Source: Cuneatibacter caecimuris
GTDB lineage: Bacteria > Bacillota > Clostridia > Lachnospirales > Lachnospiraceae
Assembly: GCF_004216775.1 (NCBI RefSeq)
Contig: NZ_SGXF01000010.1
Coordinates: forward strand, 39,335-103,334
DNA: 64,000 nt
Direction: 5' to 3'
Under the pieces are notes generated by a model. The model made no database searches. It was not told the origin of the DNA and saw only the letters and a list, made by a program, of their open reading frames with translations. The translations under genes were made by a program, and so were the position numbers. How positions within the stretch are numbered: position 1 is the stretch's first letter; the number at the start of each line of letters is the position of its first letter. This document shows positions 9,077-15,800 of this stretch, piece after piece.

Positions 9077-9338
9077 GTAACACTTCCTCCTTATTTTCGG
9101 GACAAATAAATCTTGAGAATGACATCTCGTTCATTCGTCCAACATAATATTCTTGGTTCGGTTGTTTCTTGGCGCGAACGCTTTTTTTACATTCTAAAGT
9201 GGCCCACTTATCGTTATAAAGAATCAGCAAATCAGGAATTCCCTGGATATGACTGGAATCCAGTTTTGTTACGATACAGCCTTTGAACATTCTTTTCAGT
9301 TCTTGAATCAATTTGTTCTGAAATTCGCTTTCCAGCAT
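9048..9338 (-). CDS. VRR-NUC-type nuclease (Holliday-junction resolvase-like)
   Basis: 96 residues from the ATG preceded by AAGGAGG (an upstream start would add 14 residues). Motifs: FQNKLIQELK, IQGIPDLLILY (catalytic Asp) and WATLECKKS (E-x-K), the PD-(D/E)XK pattern of VRR-NUC domains. Such phage proteins are usually taken as junction resolvases or single-strand-linked nucleases. It is the first gene of the nuclease-nuclease-RNA polymerase operon, 56 bases downstream of a 28-bp intergenic element. Confidence 0.8.
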   Translation of the reverse strand: MLESEFQNKLIQELKRMFKGCIVTKLDSSHIQGIPDLLILYNDKWATLECKKSVRAKKQPNQEYYVGRMNEMSFSRFICPENKEEVLHDLQQAFGS

Positions 9339-9393
9339 AAGTGAGCCTCCTTTCTCCAAAACAAAAGAGAGAATGGCCATTTTAACCCTCTCT

Positions 9394-9421
9394 CTTCATA
9401 ACAGTCGATGTATTTTTCGCG
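9394..9421 (-). promoter_or_regulatory. 28-bp intergenic element, copy 1
   Basis: Minus-strand CGCGAAAAATACA, five variable bases, then TGTTATGAAG. It aligns without gaps to eight other copies at 30,998-38,387. It lies upstream of the nuclease/RNA polymerase operon. Confidence 0.75.
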
Positions 9422-9446
9422 CGAAAAAACAAAACAAATGTAGACA

Positions 9447-9485
9447 TAAAATTAGCCCATACCTAAATCAATAGGTACAGGCTAA
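9447..9485 (-). terminator. Terminator after the lipoprotein gene
   Basis: TTAGCC (9452-9457) pairs with GGCTAA (9480-9485), extended by ACC/GGT, followed on the minus strand by ATTTTATG. It ends the lipoprotein transcript before copy 1 of the 28-bp element. Confidence 0.75.
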
Positions 9486-9498
9486 AGAATTTTTATAT

Positions 9499-10326
9499 TT
9501 ATCGGGAAACGACTTTCACGGGATTAAGAAAGAACACTCCTTCGTTCTCACTAAATGATTGGATTTCGGCAGTCACATGTATATTTGATCCAATACTTAT
9601 ATAGTCTGGAAGATACAAATCTTCGATTCCCATTCCATAAGTATTTACATCTTCAAATTTGAAAATGGGTCCGGGATTTACTGTATTCTCGTCTACATAA
9701 TCACCAGCAGACAATAATAAGTCATATCTTGTGTCATTATCTCCGTGATTTGCCAAATAGGTAATACACGCATCAAACTCGATAATTCGATTTTTATACT
9801 TCTCTGCAAATTCCGAGTAAATTGGATCAAGCTCATTCGTTGCTGATAAAACTGCTACTAAATCTTCATTATTCTCTGGCGTTAAATTTTCTTCTGGAAC
9901 TTCATTAGTGGACTCTGTATTTTCAGAAGTTTCATTTTCAACTTCAGAGGATTCCTTATTACTTTCTGAATTCAAGTTTTCATCTTCGGTAGATGATTCT
10001 TCCTCACCAGGGAATGTGTGATATGAAACCACTATTTCAACATCTGGAAAATATTTAGAATCGGTGCTGAATACGGTATCGCCATCAACAGAGACTTCAT
10101 CCACTTCTCCTTCATCGTTTAACCATCCTGTTACTAAATCACCAAGGGGCTCTTTTCGTACATTTGTAAAACCGGCTTCCTCCAATTGTGAGACTATCTC
10201 TTGGTAATTAGCGCCGTCATAATCGTTTCCACCAAATGGCATATGGATTCTACCATCATCCTCACTGCTGCATCCAACCAACAAAACTGTCAAAATTGCT
10301 ACAATCACTAGAAACTTTCGTTTCAT
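9499..10326 (-). CDS. Lipoprotein with DUF4839-like C-terminal domain
   Basis: 275 residues from the ATG behind GGAGGAG. N-terminal signal MKRKFLVIVAILTVLLVGC ends in a lipobox (LVGC), so it should be lipid-anchored outside the membrane. Residues about 35-100 resemble a PASTA-like unit (YQEIVSQLEEAGFTNV). A Glu/Ser/Thr/Asn-rich linker follows, then a C-terminal domain (about 160-275) like DUF4839. It is transcribed alone, between its own terminator and the structured RNA region upstream, and is not part of phage assembly. It is a probable lysogen-expressed accessory gene; its role is unknown. Confidence 0.75.
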   Translation of the reverse strand: MKRKFLVIVAILTVLLVGCSSEDDGRIHMPFGGNDYDGANYQEIVSQLEEAGFTNVRKEPLGDLVTGWLNDEGEVDEVSVDGDTVFSTDSKYFPDVEIVVSYHTFPGEEESSTEDENLNSESNKESSEVENETSENTESTNEVPEENLTPENNEDLVAVLSATNELDPIYSEFAEKYKNRIIEFDACITYLANHGDNDTRYDLLLSAGDYVDENTVNPGPIFKFEDVNTYGMGIEDLYLPDYISIGSNIHVTAEIQSFSENEGVFFLNPVKVVSR

Positions 10327-10360
10327 CTTTTTCTCCTCCACTCAGATTTTTTAGGACAAT

Positions 10361-10514
10361 AAAAAAGGTGCGGCCCCAACAAGAGACGCACCTAAAAAAG
10401 TGTTCTCCCATTGTTGCCACACAATCTCGTTCCGTTTAAGGTATGAGTAAAGAGAGAATACACCTTTTACCAAAGTGAATTCCCTTAAACGGATTCGATA
10501 TTAGATTGTGTGGC
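10361..10514 (-). ncRNA. Predicted small structured RNA
   Basis: Minus strand. An extended -10 (TG then TATACT at 10521-10526) would start transcription near 10514, exactly at an 11-bp stem: 10503-10513 pairs with 10417-10427. Inside it a 10-bp stem pairs 10483-10492 with 10432-10441, and an apical hairpin (GAAT/ATTC with CAC/GTG) closes the arm. The RNA ends in a strong terminator: 7-bp stem around GGTGCG/CGCACC (10366-10393) followed by T6. No open reading frame with a ribosome site is present. Target and role are unknown; it could also act as a leader for the lipoprotein gene. Confidence 0.6.
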
Positions 10515-10579
10515 TCTTACAGTATATCACAAATTTTTCCAGAAGAAAAGAAATTTTTCATTATCTCTTGACATTTTCT

Positions 10580-10756
10580 TTAAGCTGTGATATATGCCTG
10601 TTTTCTGAGATCATCATAGACCATCTTCATTCCATTCTCAAAATACACTACTATACTCATATAACCGAACGGACGAAAATATACGGATGACCGCGACAAC
10701 CTTGGATAAATCGACTTAAAATTTTCATACAAACTCTCCCAACTAATTTTGCTCAT
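10580..10756 (-). CDS. Small phage protein, 58 aa, unknown
   Basis: Start chosen at the ATG 5 bases after GGAGG; a start 12 bases upstream is also open. Sequence is balanced, with FRPFGYMSIVVYFENGMKMVYDD suggesting a small beta-hairpin protein. No family recognised. Confidence 0.55.
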   Translation of the reverse strand: MSKISWESLYENFKSIYPRLSRSSVYFRPFGYMSIVVYFENGMKMVYDDLRKQAYITA

Positions 10757-10849
10757 GTTTTCCTCCATTTTTTGCTCGTGGCCAAAAAACCACTTTTTTT
10801 TCGCTATTACTATATACTTTTAAACTTTCTATCATAATAGTTTAAGAAA

Positions 10850-11064
10850 AAAAGTGGGAAAGTGGGCTTTGAGCCCGCAAACCCGCATAAATACTGGGTT
10901 TTTACTGACCAAATCGGGGTTTTAAAAGTGGGCAGAAAGTGGGCAAATGGCCACAAATTTGACCAAAATCGTCCGAATCCTTCCCCAAAATTTCCTGCGT
11001 TTCTCAAAAAGCCCACATAAAAGTGGTCAAAGCCCATTTTTCAAAACCCAAAAGTGGGCAGAAA
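10850..11064. repeat. Gene-free stretch with AAAGTGGGC repeats
   Basis: Between 10,757 and 11,085 I see no convincing gene. The stretch has direct repeats: a 15-bp unit AAAAGTGGGCAGAAA at 10924-10938 and 11050-11064, further AGTGGG copies near 10853, 10861 and 10937, and inverted copies near 11011 and 11031. Such spacing is iteron- or operator-like. A repressor site or replication origin is possible but unproven. Confidence 0.5.
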
Positions 11065-11085
11065 TTTGATTATTGGATATCCGTT

Positions 11086-11268
11086 TTAATCCGAAAATTT
11101 TGCCAGATTATACTGCATTCTAAGACCTCTTATTAGAATTTCCGACATACTCACGCCAGATTCTTCTGCCAAATGCTCCAGCATAGTTCGCTCCTCATCA
11201 TTCAATCTCAATCGATACTGGTCTGTTTTGGTATCGTTTTTTGGCGGACGTCCTCGTTTTTTATCCAT
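11086..11268 (-). CDS. Ribbon-helix-helix DNA-binding protein
   Basis: 60 residues. N-terminal KKRGRPPK is an AT-hook-like basic patch. YRLRLNDEERTMLEHLAEESG followed by VSMSEILIRGLRM fits the strand-helix-helix of CopG/Arc-type regulators. It lies next to the AAAGTGGGC repeats, which could be its operator; that link is inference. Confidence 0.7.
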   Translation of the reverse strand: MDKKRGRPPKNDTKTDQYRLRLNDEERTMLEHLAEESGVSMSEILIRGLRMQYNLAKFSD

Positions 11269-11275
11269 CGAAAAT

Positions 11276-11476
11276 TCACCTCCACACCTTTCCAGTCCGC
11301 TTGTCCTTAATCACGATACGCTCCTCAATGTGAAAATCAGACAATTCGCATAAGTTAAATATCGTATCCAGCAGCTTATAGAATCTCTCATCTTCCCGTT
11401 CGATGTTTCTTAAAGCTTCATAAGCAGTCGGATCGGAATATCCTTCCGCATTCTTTCACCAATCCTCTTTACCCAT
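11276..11476 (-). pseudogene. Conserved phage protein interrupted by in-frame TGA
   Basis: A strong GGAGG precedes ATG at 11476. The frame reads MGKEDW, then TGA (11456-11458), then KNAEGYSDPTAYEAL... to IVIKDKRTGKVWR and a stop, 67 codons in all. The downstream part matches a family of small clostridial phage proteins (SDPTA...EAL, RDKRTG-WR), so the gene was functional. No in-frame ATG or GTG follows near the break. A nonsense mutation is most likely; read-through is possible. Confidence 0.65.
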
Positions 11477-11597
11477 TTCTGCCTCCCCAACGGAACGAAT
11501 CATCCATACAAGTTGCAGCAGCATGAACTGCTTTTACTGCCACAACACCTACAAGTCCGGCAATCAATAAAACTGCCGCTATAAATGTATATCCCAT
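11469..11597 (-). CDS. Small single-pass membrane protein, 42 aa
   Basis: Starts at an ATG behind AGGAG. One hydrophobic span (FIAAVLLIAGLVGVVAVKAV), then a short tail with Cys and RWGG. Its stop overlaps the next gene's start. Unknown; too short to classify. Confidence 0.6.
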   Translation of the reverse strand: MGYTFIAAVLLIAGLVGVVAVKAVHAAATCMDDSFRWGGRNG

Positions 11598-11599
11598 AG

Positions 11600-11965
11600 C
11601 TAACCATCTCCTTCTACTAATTTTACACCGCCATATTCCCAAAGATCTTCTTTCAGCTTGTCCATGTCCAACTCTCCGTTCTGCCATTTTTCATAATAAT
11701 TAAGAACATAGTTTGTAAATTCCGGAATTCGTTTGGCATAGGATTTCTTCCAGTAGTGATCCATCAAGACTTCCAAAGGAAGCGTAAGGAGCAGTACCAT
11801 CGCCGTGTTTACGGCATCCTCCGTAGCCTCCTTCTTTACTCTGCCCAGCTCCCCTCCAATCTTTTCCCGAACCATAGCGTCAAGCTGTGCCTTTGTCAGA
11901 TTGTATGTAGCGGTTTTTGTTTTCTGCTCAGTTTTCTGAGCGCGTCTCCTTTCAGCCCGGCCCAT
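11600..11965 (-). CDS. Conserved phage protein, 121 aa, unknown
   Basis: Very basic N-terminus (MGRAERRRAQKTEQKTKTATYNLTKAQLD), then helical segment with AVNTAMVLLLTLPLEVLMDHYWKKSYAKRIPEF. This is a common protein of clostridial prophages. It ends 3 bases before the 42-aa membrane gene. Function unknown to me. Confidence 0.75.
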   Translation of the reverse strand: MGRAERRRAQKTEQKTKTATYNLTKAQLDAMVREKIGGELGRVKKEATEDAVNTAMVLLLTLPLEVLMDHYWKKSYAKRIPEFTNYVLNYYEKWQNGELDMDKLKEDLWEYGGVKLVEGDG

Positions 11966-11978
11966 AACGCCGCCTCCT

Positions 11979-12137
11979 CTACATAATCCAGTTCTCTTCA
12001 GAAAAGAACAAATATCCGCCTAACAGCAGAGTAAATAAAAAGAACGTTCCGTCCCATTCGATTGGGACTGAGAACGCTCCAAGAGCAATCAGAATGACTG
12101 CATAAATCTTATTCTTTATCAATTTACGACTCCACAT
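11979..12137 (-). CDS. Small membrane protein, 52 aa
   Basis: MWSRKLIKNKIYAVILIALG starts it, with two short hydrophobic stretches (about 12-22 and 31-44) separated by PIEWDG. It lies in a run of tightly packed phage genes. A ribosome site (AGGGAGAG) precedes the ATG. Function unknown. Confidence 0.55.
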   Translation of the reverse strand: MWSRKLIKNKIYAVILIALGAFSVPIEWDGTFFLFTLLLGGYLFFSEENWIM

Positions 12138-12139
12138 AA

Positions 12140-12304
12140 TTACTCTCCCTTACTCTGTTCTTTGGCAAGAATTTTTACCTCTTCCAATTTCGCATATCCT
12201 TTGGCCGAAGCACAATGTTCAATACATTTACAAATCCTGGCAATTAGCGCATACAGGCAGAGATATGCCAGTAAAATACAAATCAAGGTTTCCATAAAAA
12301 TCAT
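12140..12304 (-). CDS. Small membrane protein, 54 aa
   Basis: ATG overlaps the upstream stop (ATGA), behind AGGGTGG. One N-terminal hydrophobic span with cysteines (TLICILLAYLCLYALIARIC), then a soluble basic helix ending KEQSKGE. Unknown function. Confidence 0.55.
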   Translation of the reverse strand: MIFMETLICILLAYLCLYALIARICKCIEHCASAKGYAKLEEVKILAKEQSKGE

Positions 12305-12519
12305 AAATACCACCCTTTCAAATGCTCGATAACCGTTGCAAGCAGTTCATCGGCTGATAAATTCGACGATTTCAATTCATCTTCTGGAATAACTTGCCTG
12401 GTATTGATTCCGTCTTTTTTAATGGTAATATAAATGCCATCCATGGGGAGGTCTGCTTTGGAAAAACTAATCACGTAGCCATCATCCACCATAGATTTAA
12501 TAGTTTCGACTAAGTTCAT
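12301..12519 (-). CDS. Small phage protein, 72 aa, unknown
   Basis: Small alpha/beta protein beginning MNLVETIKSMVDDGYVIS. No signal or membrane segment. Coupled to both neighbours by ATGA-type overlaps. No family recognised. Confidence 0.65.
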   Translation of the reverse strand: MNLVETIKSMVDDGYVISFSKADLPMDGIYITIKKDGINTRQVIPEDELKSSNLSADELLATVIEHLKGWYL

Positions 12520-13232
12520 AAGTTTACCTCCTGTCCATCGGCATATAATTTAACTTCCTCTCCAACAATAATCTCCGAATACGGCAGCATCTCAATCCAC
12601 TTGCAGAATTTTACCCACTCATCCAGCTCATGATTTCTTAGCATGGGATAAACACTGGTTAGTGTTTCATAATTCGTCATCACAGTACGTTTCTGATTAT
12701 GATAGGACGCGGGAAGAAGCTGAATCATCTGCCACCAATATTTCTTGTCTTTGGTTATTAAAAACATCTCTCGTGCCGAATTTAATGAATCGATGATGAC
12801 GTCAAAATTACAAAACCAGCAGTTGTCACCTTCATCGACCAGATGCTCATATGAGAAATCGTCCAATGTAAACGCCTTCGCTGCCAGTTCAGACATCACA
12901 GAGCGGGTATCAACAACTGTACCAACCTCGTAGGTATAAAAATCTTTCCACCAATACAGCGGAGCCGTGATGTCCAGATTCACCGTAATCATTCGCCGAT
13001 ACCTCACATCCGCAAGCCGCATCATCAAATCGTGGTCTGCTTTACCGAGCTGCCAGGAATGATCATATGTATGCTCGCAGGAATCATAATTGGCACAGTT
13101 CTCACATCCGATACCATCATCCCCACCTTTGCAGATTCCACTATCCGATTTCTCCCAACTGTTCATCGTATTCCGTATCCCTCGGATAGCGTGTTCCCAT
13201 CCCATAACTTCAACATTTTCAATTTTAATCAT
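12516..13232 (-). CDS. Conserved phage protein, possible ThyX-like fold
   Basis: 238 residues. The central block MITVNLDITAPLYWWKDF followed by TYEVGTVVDTRSVM resembles the FAD-dependent thymidylate synthase pattern (APxxVxRQ...RHRxxSxNExSxRY), but the catalytic RHR-x-x-S motif is not conserved, so normal ThyX activity is unlikely. An N-terminal cysteine cluster (ICKGGDDGIGCENCANYDSC) could bind metal. The C-terminus has KYWWQMIQLLPASYHNQKRTVMTNYE, a block I know only from phage hypotheticals. Overlaps both neighbours by a few bases. Fold suggestion is weak; function unknown. Confidence 0.6.
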   Translation of the reverse strand: MIKIENVEVMGWEHAIRGIRNTMNSWEKSDSGICKGGDDGIGCENCANYDSCEHTYDHSWQLGKADHDLMMRLADVRYRRMITVNLDITAPLYWWKDFYTYEVGTVVDTRSVMSELAAKAFTLDDFSYEHLVDEGDNCWFCNFDVIIDSLNSAREMFLITKDKKYWWQMIQLLPASYHNQKRTVMTNYETLTSVYPMLRNHELDEWVKFCKWIEMLPYSEIIVGEEVKLYADGQEVNL

Positions 13233-13590
13233 TGTCTTCTCCTTTCATGGGTTCTGCTGCAACTTTAATTTGATACTCCAATTCCTGAGCCATGTCTTTT
13301 AAAAATTGAACCATAACAAATTCAAACTGATTGCTTCTAATACGATGAAAGTCATCGAACATAACTTTACGAACCAACCTATGCCGTTGATGACAGTCTC
13401 TTTTATCCATCTGAATAACGATAGAATTCGTTGCGCTCTCATATCTCCAAAGGATTTCAAAATGGCGTTCTCCCAGTTCTTTTAACAAACTTTCAATCGT
13501 CGCTTTCTCCCCCTCTTCATTCGCAATTTTTCCTCTCAAAATAGTCCAATTCTTCTTTAAATAATCTGAAGAACTCGTAATAATCATCAA
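13225..13590 (-). CDS. Phage protein, up to 121 aa, unknown
   Basis: Reading frame open from 13590, but its first 74 bases overlap the upstream gene, so translation may start later near 13540 at a TTG or other weak codon. It contains KRDCHQRHRLVRKVMFDDFHRIRSNQFEFV and ends acidic. No known motif. It is in the tight minus-strand gene run. Confidence 0.5.
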   Translation of the reverse strand: MMIITSSSDYLKKNWTILRGKIANEEGEKATIESLLKELGERHFEILWRYESATNSIVIQMDKRDCHQRHRLVRKVMFDDFHRIRSNQFEFVMVQFLKDMAQELEYQIKVAAEPMKGEDND

Positions 13591-13843
13591 TAGTTCTGTC
13601 TTTCTGAGAGCAAGTGTTTGTTCTTCCGAGATGTTTATACCAATTTACCATCATGCCACTTTCCAAATGGATGATGTAATACTCATCGGAGTTAGAAAAC
13701 CAAGCAAATTCATCACAAACGACAGTTCCATGACAGAATGCGTCCATAAGTCTATCGTAGCCAACAGTTTCTTTTACAATCTCACACAGTTTATCTCTGT
13801 CGATATGATACTGTGGTAGAGGACTCAAATGGTTTTCATTCAT
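13517..13843 (-). CDS. Phage protein, 108 aa, unknown
   Basis: Acidic and aromatic-rich protein starting MNENHLSPLPQYHIDRDKL behind AAGGAG. Contains FAWFSNSDEYYIIHLESGMMVNWYKHLGR. No recognised domain. Confidence 0.65.
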   Translation of the reverse strand: MNENHLSPLPQYHIDRDKLCEIVKETVGYDRLMDAFCHGTVVCDEFAWFSNSDEYYIIHLESGMMVNWYKHLGRTNTCSQKDRTIDDYYEFFRLFKEELDYFERKNCE

Positions 13844-13925
13844 AAACTTTCTCCTTTTTTAACTTCCTAATTTCAAGCCTAACCCTGAATATAACTGGAA
13901 ATAAATCTGTTTTTCTATTTCGTCT

Positions 13926-14141
13926 TTATAAACCTTGGTTGGCGTACCGTTTACCATAATTGTCATAGTTTCTCCGTAATAAAGGCGCTGCTAAGTTTTC
14001 GGAACTTGGACCTGCCGCGTTTGCTAAAACTTGTGTTTCAGTCATATACGCCAGTGCTTCCATTCGCTTATTTTTACACCGACTGACAAACGGACAATTC
14101 TTGCATTCTTCTGAAAGCTTTGATAATCTCATTACTGACAA
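13926..14141 (-). CDS. Small cysteine-motif phage protein
   Basis: 71 residues; the ATG at codon 4 is an equally good start. MRLSKLSEECKNCPFVSRCKNKRMEALAYM carries C-x2-C and C spaced like a small zinc or iron-sulphur site. The family is common in clostridial phage early regions. Starts within the end of the MazG-like gene. Function unknown. Confidence 0.7.
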   Translation of the reverse strand: MSVMRLSKLSEECKNCPFVSRCKNKRMEALAYMTETQVLANAAGPSSENLAAPLLRRNYDNYGKRYANQGL

Positions 14142-14425
14142 TTTTCCCTTTCTCGTTCCAGCTTGACATCAATGGCTTTCTGTAAATCTTCTGGCTTGAT
14201 GTCAAAAATGGACTCCAGGAAGTTCAGACAAATATACGCATCTGCCATCTCTTCCAAGAGTCCGATTCTGTCGCCATAACCACGAACTTGTTTGCTGATC
14301 TGCTGCTGTAATTCTGCAAGTTCCTCCATCGCCACAGTGCATTTCAATTTCCATGGGTACTTCTGAAGGCTTCTGCGAATGATCCGCTTCCGTTCTTTTT
14401 CTGAAAGCTGGATATCGCTTTTCAA
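14132..14425 (-). CDS. MazG-like nucleotide pyrophosphohydrolase
   Basis: About 97 residues if started at the TTG at 14425, since an ATG start at 14509 would overlap the upstream gene by 71 bases. Core VAMEELAELQQQISK, then LLEEMADAYICL, matches the E-x-x-E and E-x-x-D metal helices of all-alpha NTP pyrophosphatases. Phages use such enzymes to adjust nucleotide pools or remove altered NTPs. The start remains uncertain. Confidence 0.7.
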   Translation of the reverse strand: MKSDIQLSEKERKRIIRRSLQKYPWKLKCTVAMEELAELQQQISKQVRGYGDRIGLLEEMADAYICLNFLESIFDIKPEDLQKAIDVKLERERENCQ

Positions 14426-14438
14426 CCCTTGGATAAAC

Positions 14439-15506
14439 CTACTCCGATTTATGCCGAAGTTCCTCCTCACAACGTTGACAATCATTGTTCGCTGCTCCGA
14501 AACAGCCATGGCAATGCTTCCTCATATCATACTCAGCCTTGGTTATTTCAATAAATTCGTCATTCTCTTCTTTAAAGAAGCGATTAAGCTCCACTTTACA
14601 GTCTTCTGGTGTAATTGCGTAGAAAATTCCGACCGTGTCGTAATCTCCATTTTCCGGATCAACTAAAAAATCTTCGCAATAGACCTTAAATGGTTTACTT
14701 GCCGGAAAATATGGCATGGTAATAGGGAACTTCTCTTCCATTACCTGATTGATCAAGCCACTGTGATAGGAAGCATATGGATTGTTCAGATTGATTCCGC
14801 AGAATCTATCTATATCGCGATACTTTACGGTTCCATCAGAGTATACATACTTGAATAAAGAACTCATCCGCTTACACTGATAGTTTACAATTTCACCGCG
14901 ATGTCCCGAAAGGTCCGTAATATCACTCCAAACATCCTCCGTATCCTCGATAGGTGTAAGCGGCTTTCCATCGATTAGGCGATTCAGAATATGTTTAGTC
15001 ATACCAATGCTGAATCCACTATGACCGTCCTCGGCCAGACTGTGATAGGCTTTCAGAGCACTTTCGTAGCAGGCGCAACCATAATCCCACTCATCTTCTT
15101 TTGTTCCGGAGGCTTTTCTTTCGTGCTCACAAGCAATTTCTACCTCTTTTTCAGCCCATGTCTGTATATTGGATTTTTCCCGGCAGGATGACAAAGGAAT
15201 ATTTCGATCATCTATGTACTCATTCGCAAAAATCTTTCTTGTATCAGAGCCAAATGACTTCACAATCTCCGGAAGATTCTCATTGACCGCATCAAACGCA
15301 AGACCACGTTCCATGCACCACCTCACTGAGTTCTCAAGCATCTCACCAACACGACAAGTCCAGAGAATAAGCTTGTCTCCGTTTTTCTTCCGGTTCTGAA
15401 GATATGCAATCATCTCTTCGTTCGCTTCTCCAATCTCCGGCCACTTGTTCTCACATAAAGTTCCATCGAAATCTACTGCAATAATTTTCACTGATTTAAG
15501 ATTCAT
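14439..15506 (-). CDS. HAD-like hydrolase fused to a phage domain
   Basis: 355 residues. N-terminal IIAVDFDGTLCENKWPEIG is HAD motif I (DxDGT); LILWTCR (about 47-53) is motif II-like; a downstream YIDDRN is the acidic motif. From about residue 115 a second domain begins (AEKEVEIACEHERKA...DYGCACYESALKAYHSL) that I know from phage hypotheticals. The C-terminus has CHGCFGAANNDCQRCEEE, four cysteines that may hold zinc. The fused form probably dephosphorylates a nucleotide or sugar phosphate; the substrate is unknown. It lies directly beside the IS110 insertion. Confidence 0.75.
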   Translation of the reverse strand: MNLKSVKIIAVDFDGTLCENKWPEIGEANEEMIAYLQNRKKNGDKLILWTCRVGEMLENSVRWCMERGLAFDAVNENLPEIVKSFGSDTRKIFANEYIDDRNIPLSSCREKSNIQTWAEKEVEIACEHERKASGTKEDEWDYGCACYESALKAYHSLAEDGHSGFSIGMTKHILNRLIDGKPLTPIEDTEDVWSDITDLSGHRGEIVNYQCKRMSSLFKYVYSDGTVKYRDIDRFCGINLNNPYASYHSGLINQVMEEKFPITMPYFPASKPFKVYCEDFLVDPENGDYDTVGIFYAITPEDCKVELNRFFKEENDEFIEITKAEYDMRKHCHGCFGAANNDCQRCEEELRHKSE

Positions 15507-15540
15507 ACGTTTTTCCTCCTCCTAATATATAAGTGTAGGG

Positions 15541-15800
15541 TTTCAGTACCCAACAGCCAGTTGGGACTTAATCCTCTCATTGTTTAAGCTGTATAATGAT
15601 TAGGCATTGGTATGACGACACCTCCTAGGACCACTTTAGGTGTCCGCAAGAAAGCCAGTCAGCCAGCCTATCATTTGCAGCCGTTCGATTTATGCAGGTT
15701 GGACTGTCCTTGTACATGTCCGTTTGATACCCCAGGAGATTGAATAAGCAGTGAGGAATGCTGGATACCATGCAAATTCATTTTCAGGAGGTACATTAGG
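15541..15800 (+). ncRNA. IS110 left end, candidate bridge RNA region
   Basis: 260 bases with no gene before the transposase. It holds two clear hairpins: CCCAAC/GTTGGG (15549-15565) and GACACCT/AGGTGTC (15617-15644), with a TATAAT at 15592-15597. IS110 members encode in this position a structured bridge RNA that pairs target and donor DNA. Assignment follows family knowledge; the two guide loops were not resolved. Confidence 0.5.

Noticed and set aside
10810..11037. 75-codon minus-strand open frame
   Set aside because: No ribosome site, composition (Phe/Trp/Pro-rich) unlike neighbours, and it covers the AAAGTGGGC repeats; the repeat explains the open frame.
11456..11458. Selenocysteine codon in the 11276 gene
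   Set aside because: No SECIS-type hairpin follows and homologues I recall do not carry Cys/Sec at this point; nonsense mutation is simpler.
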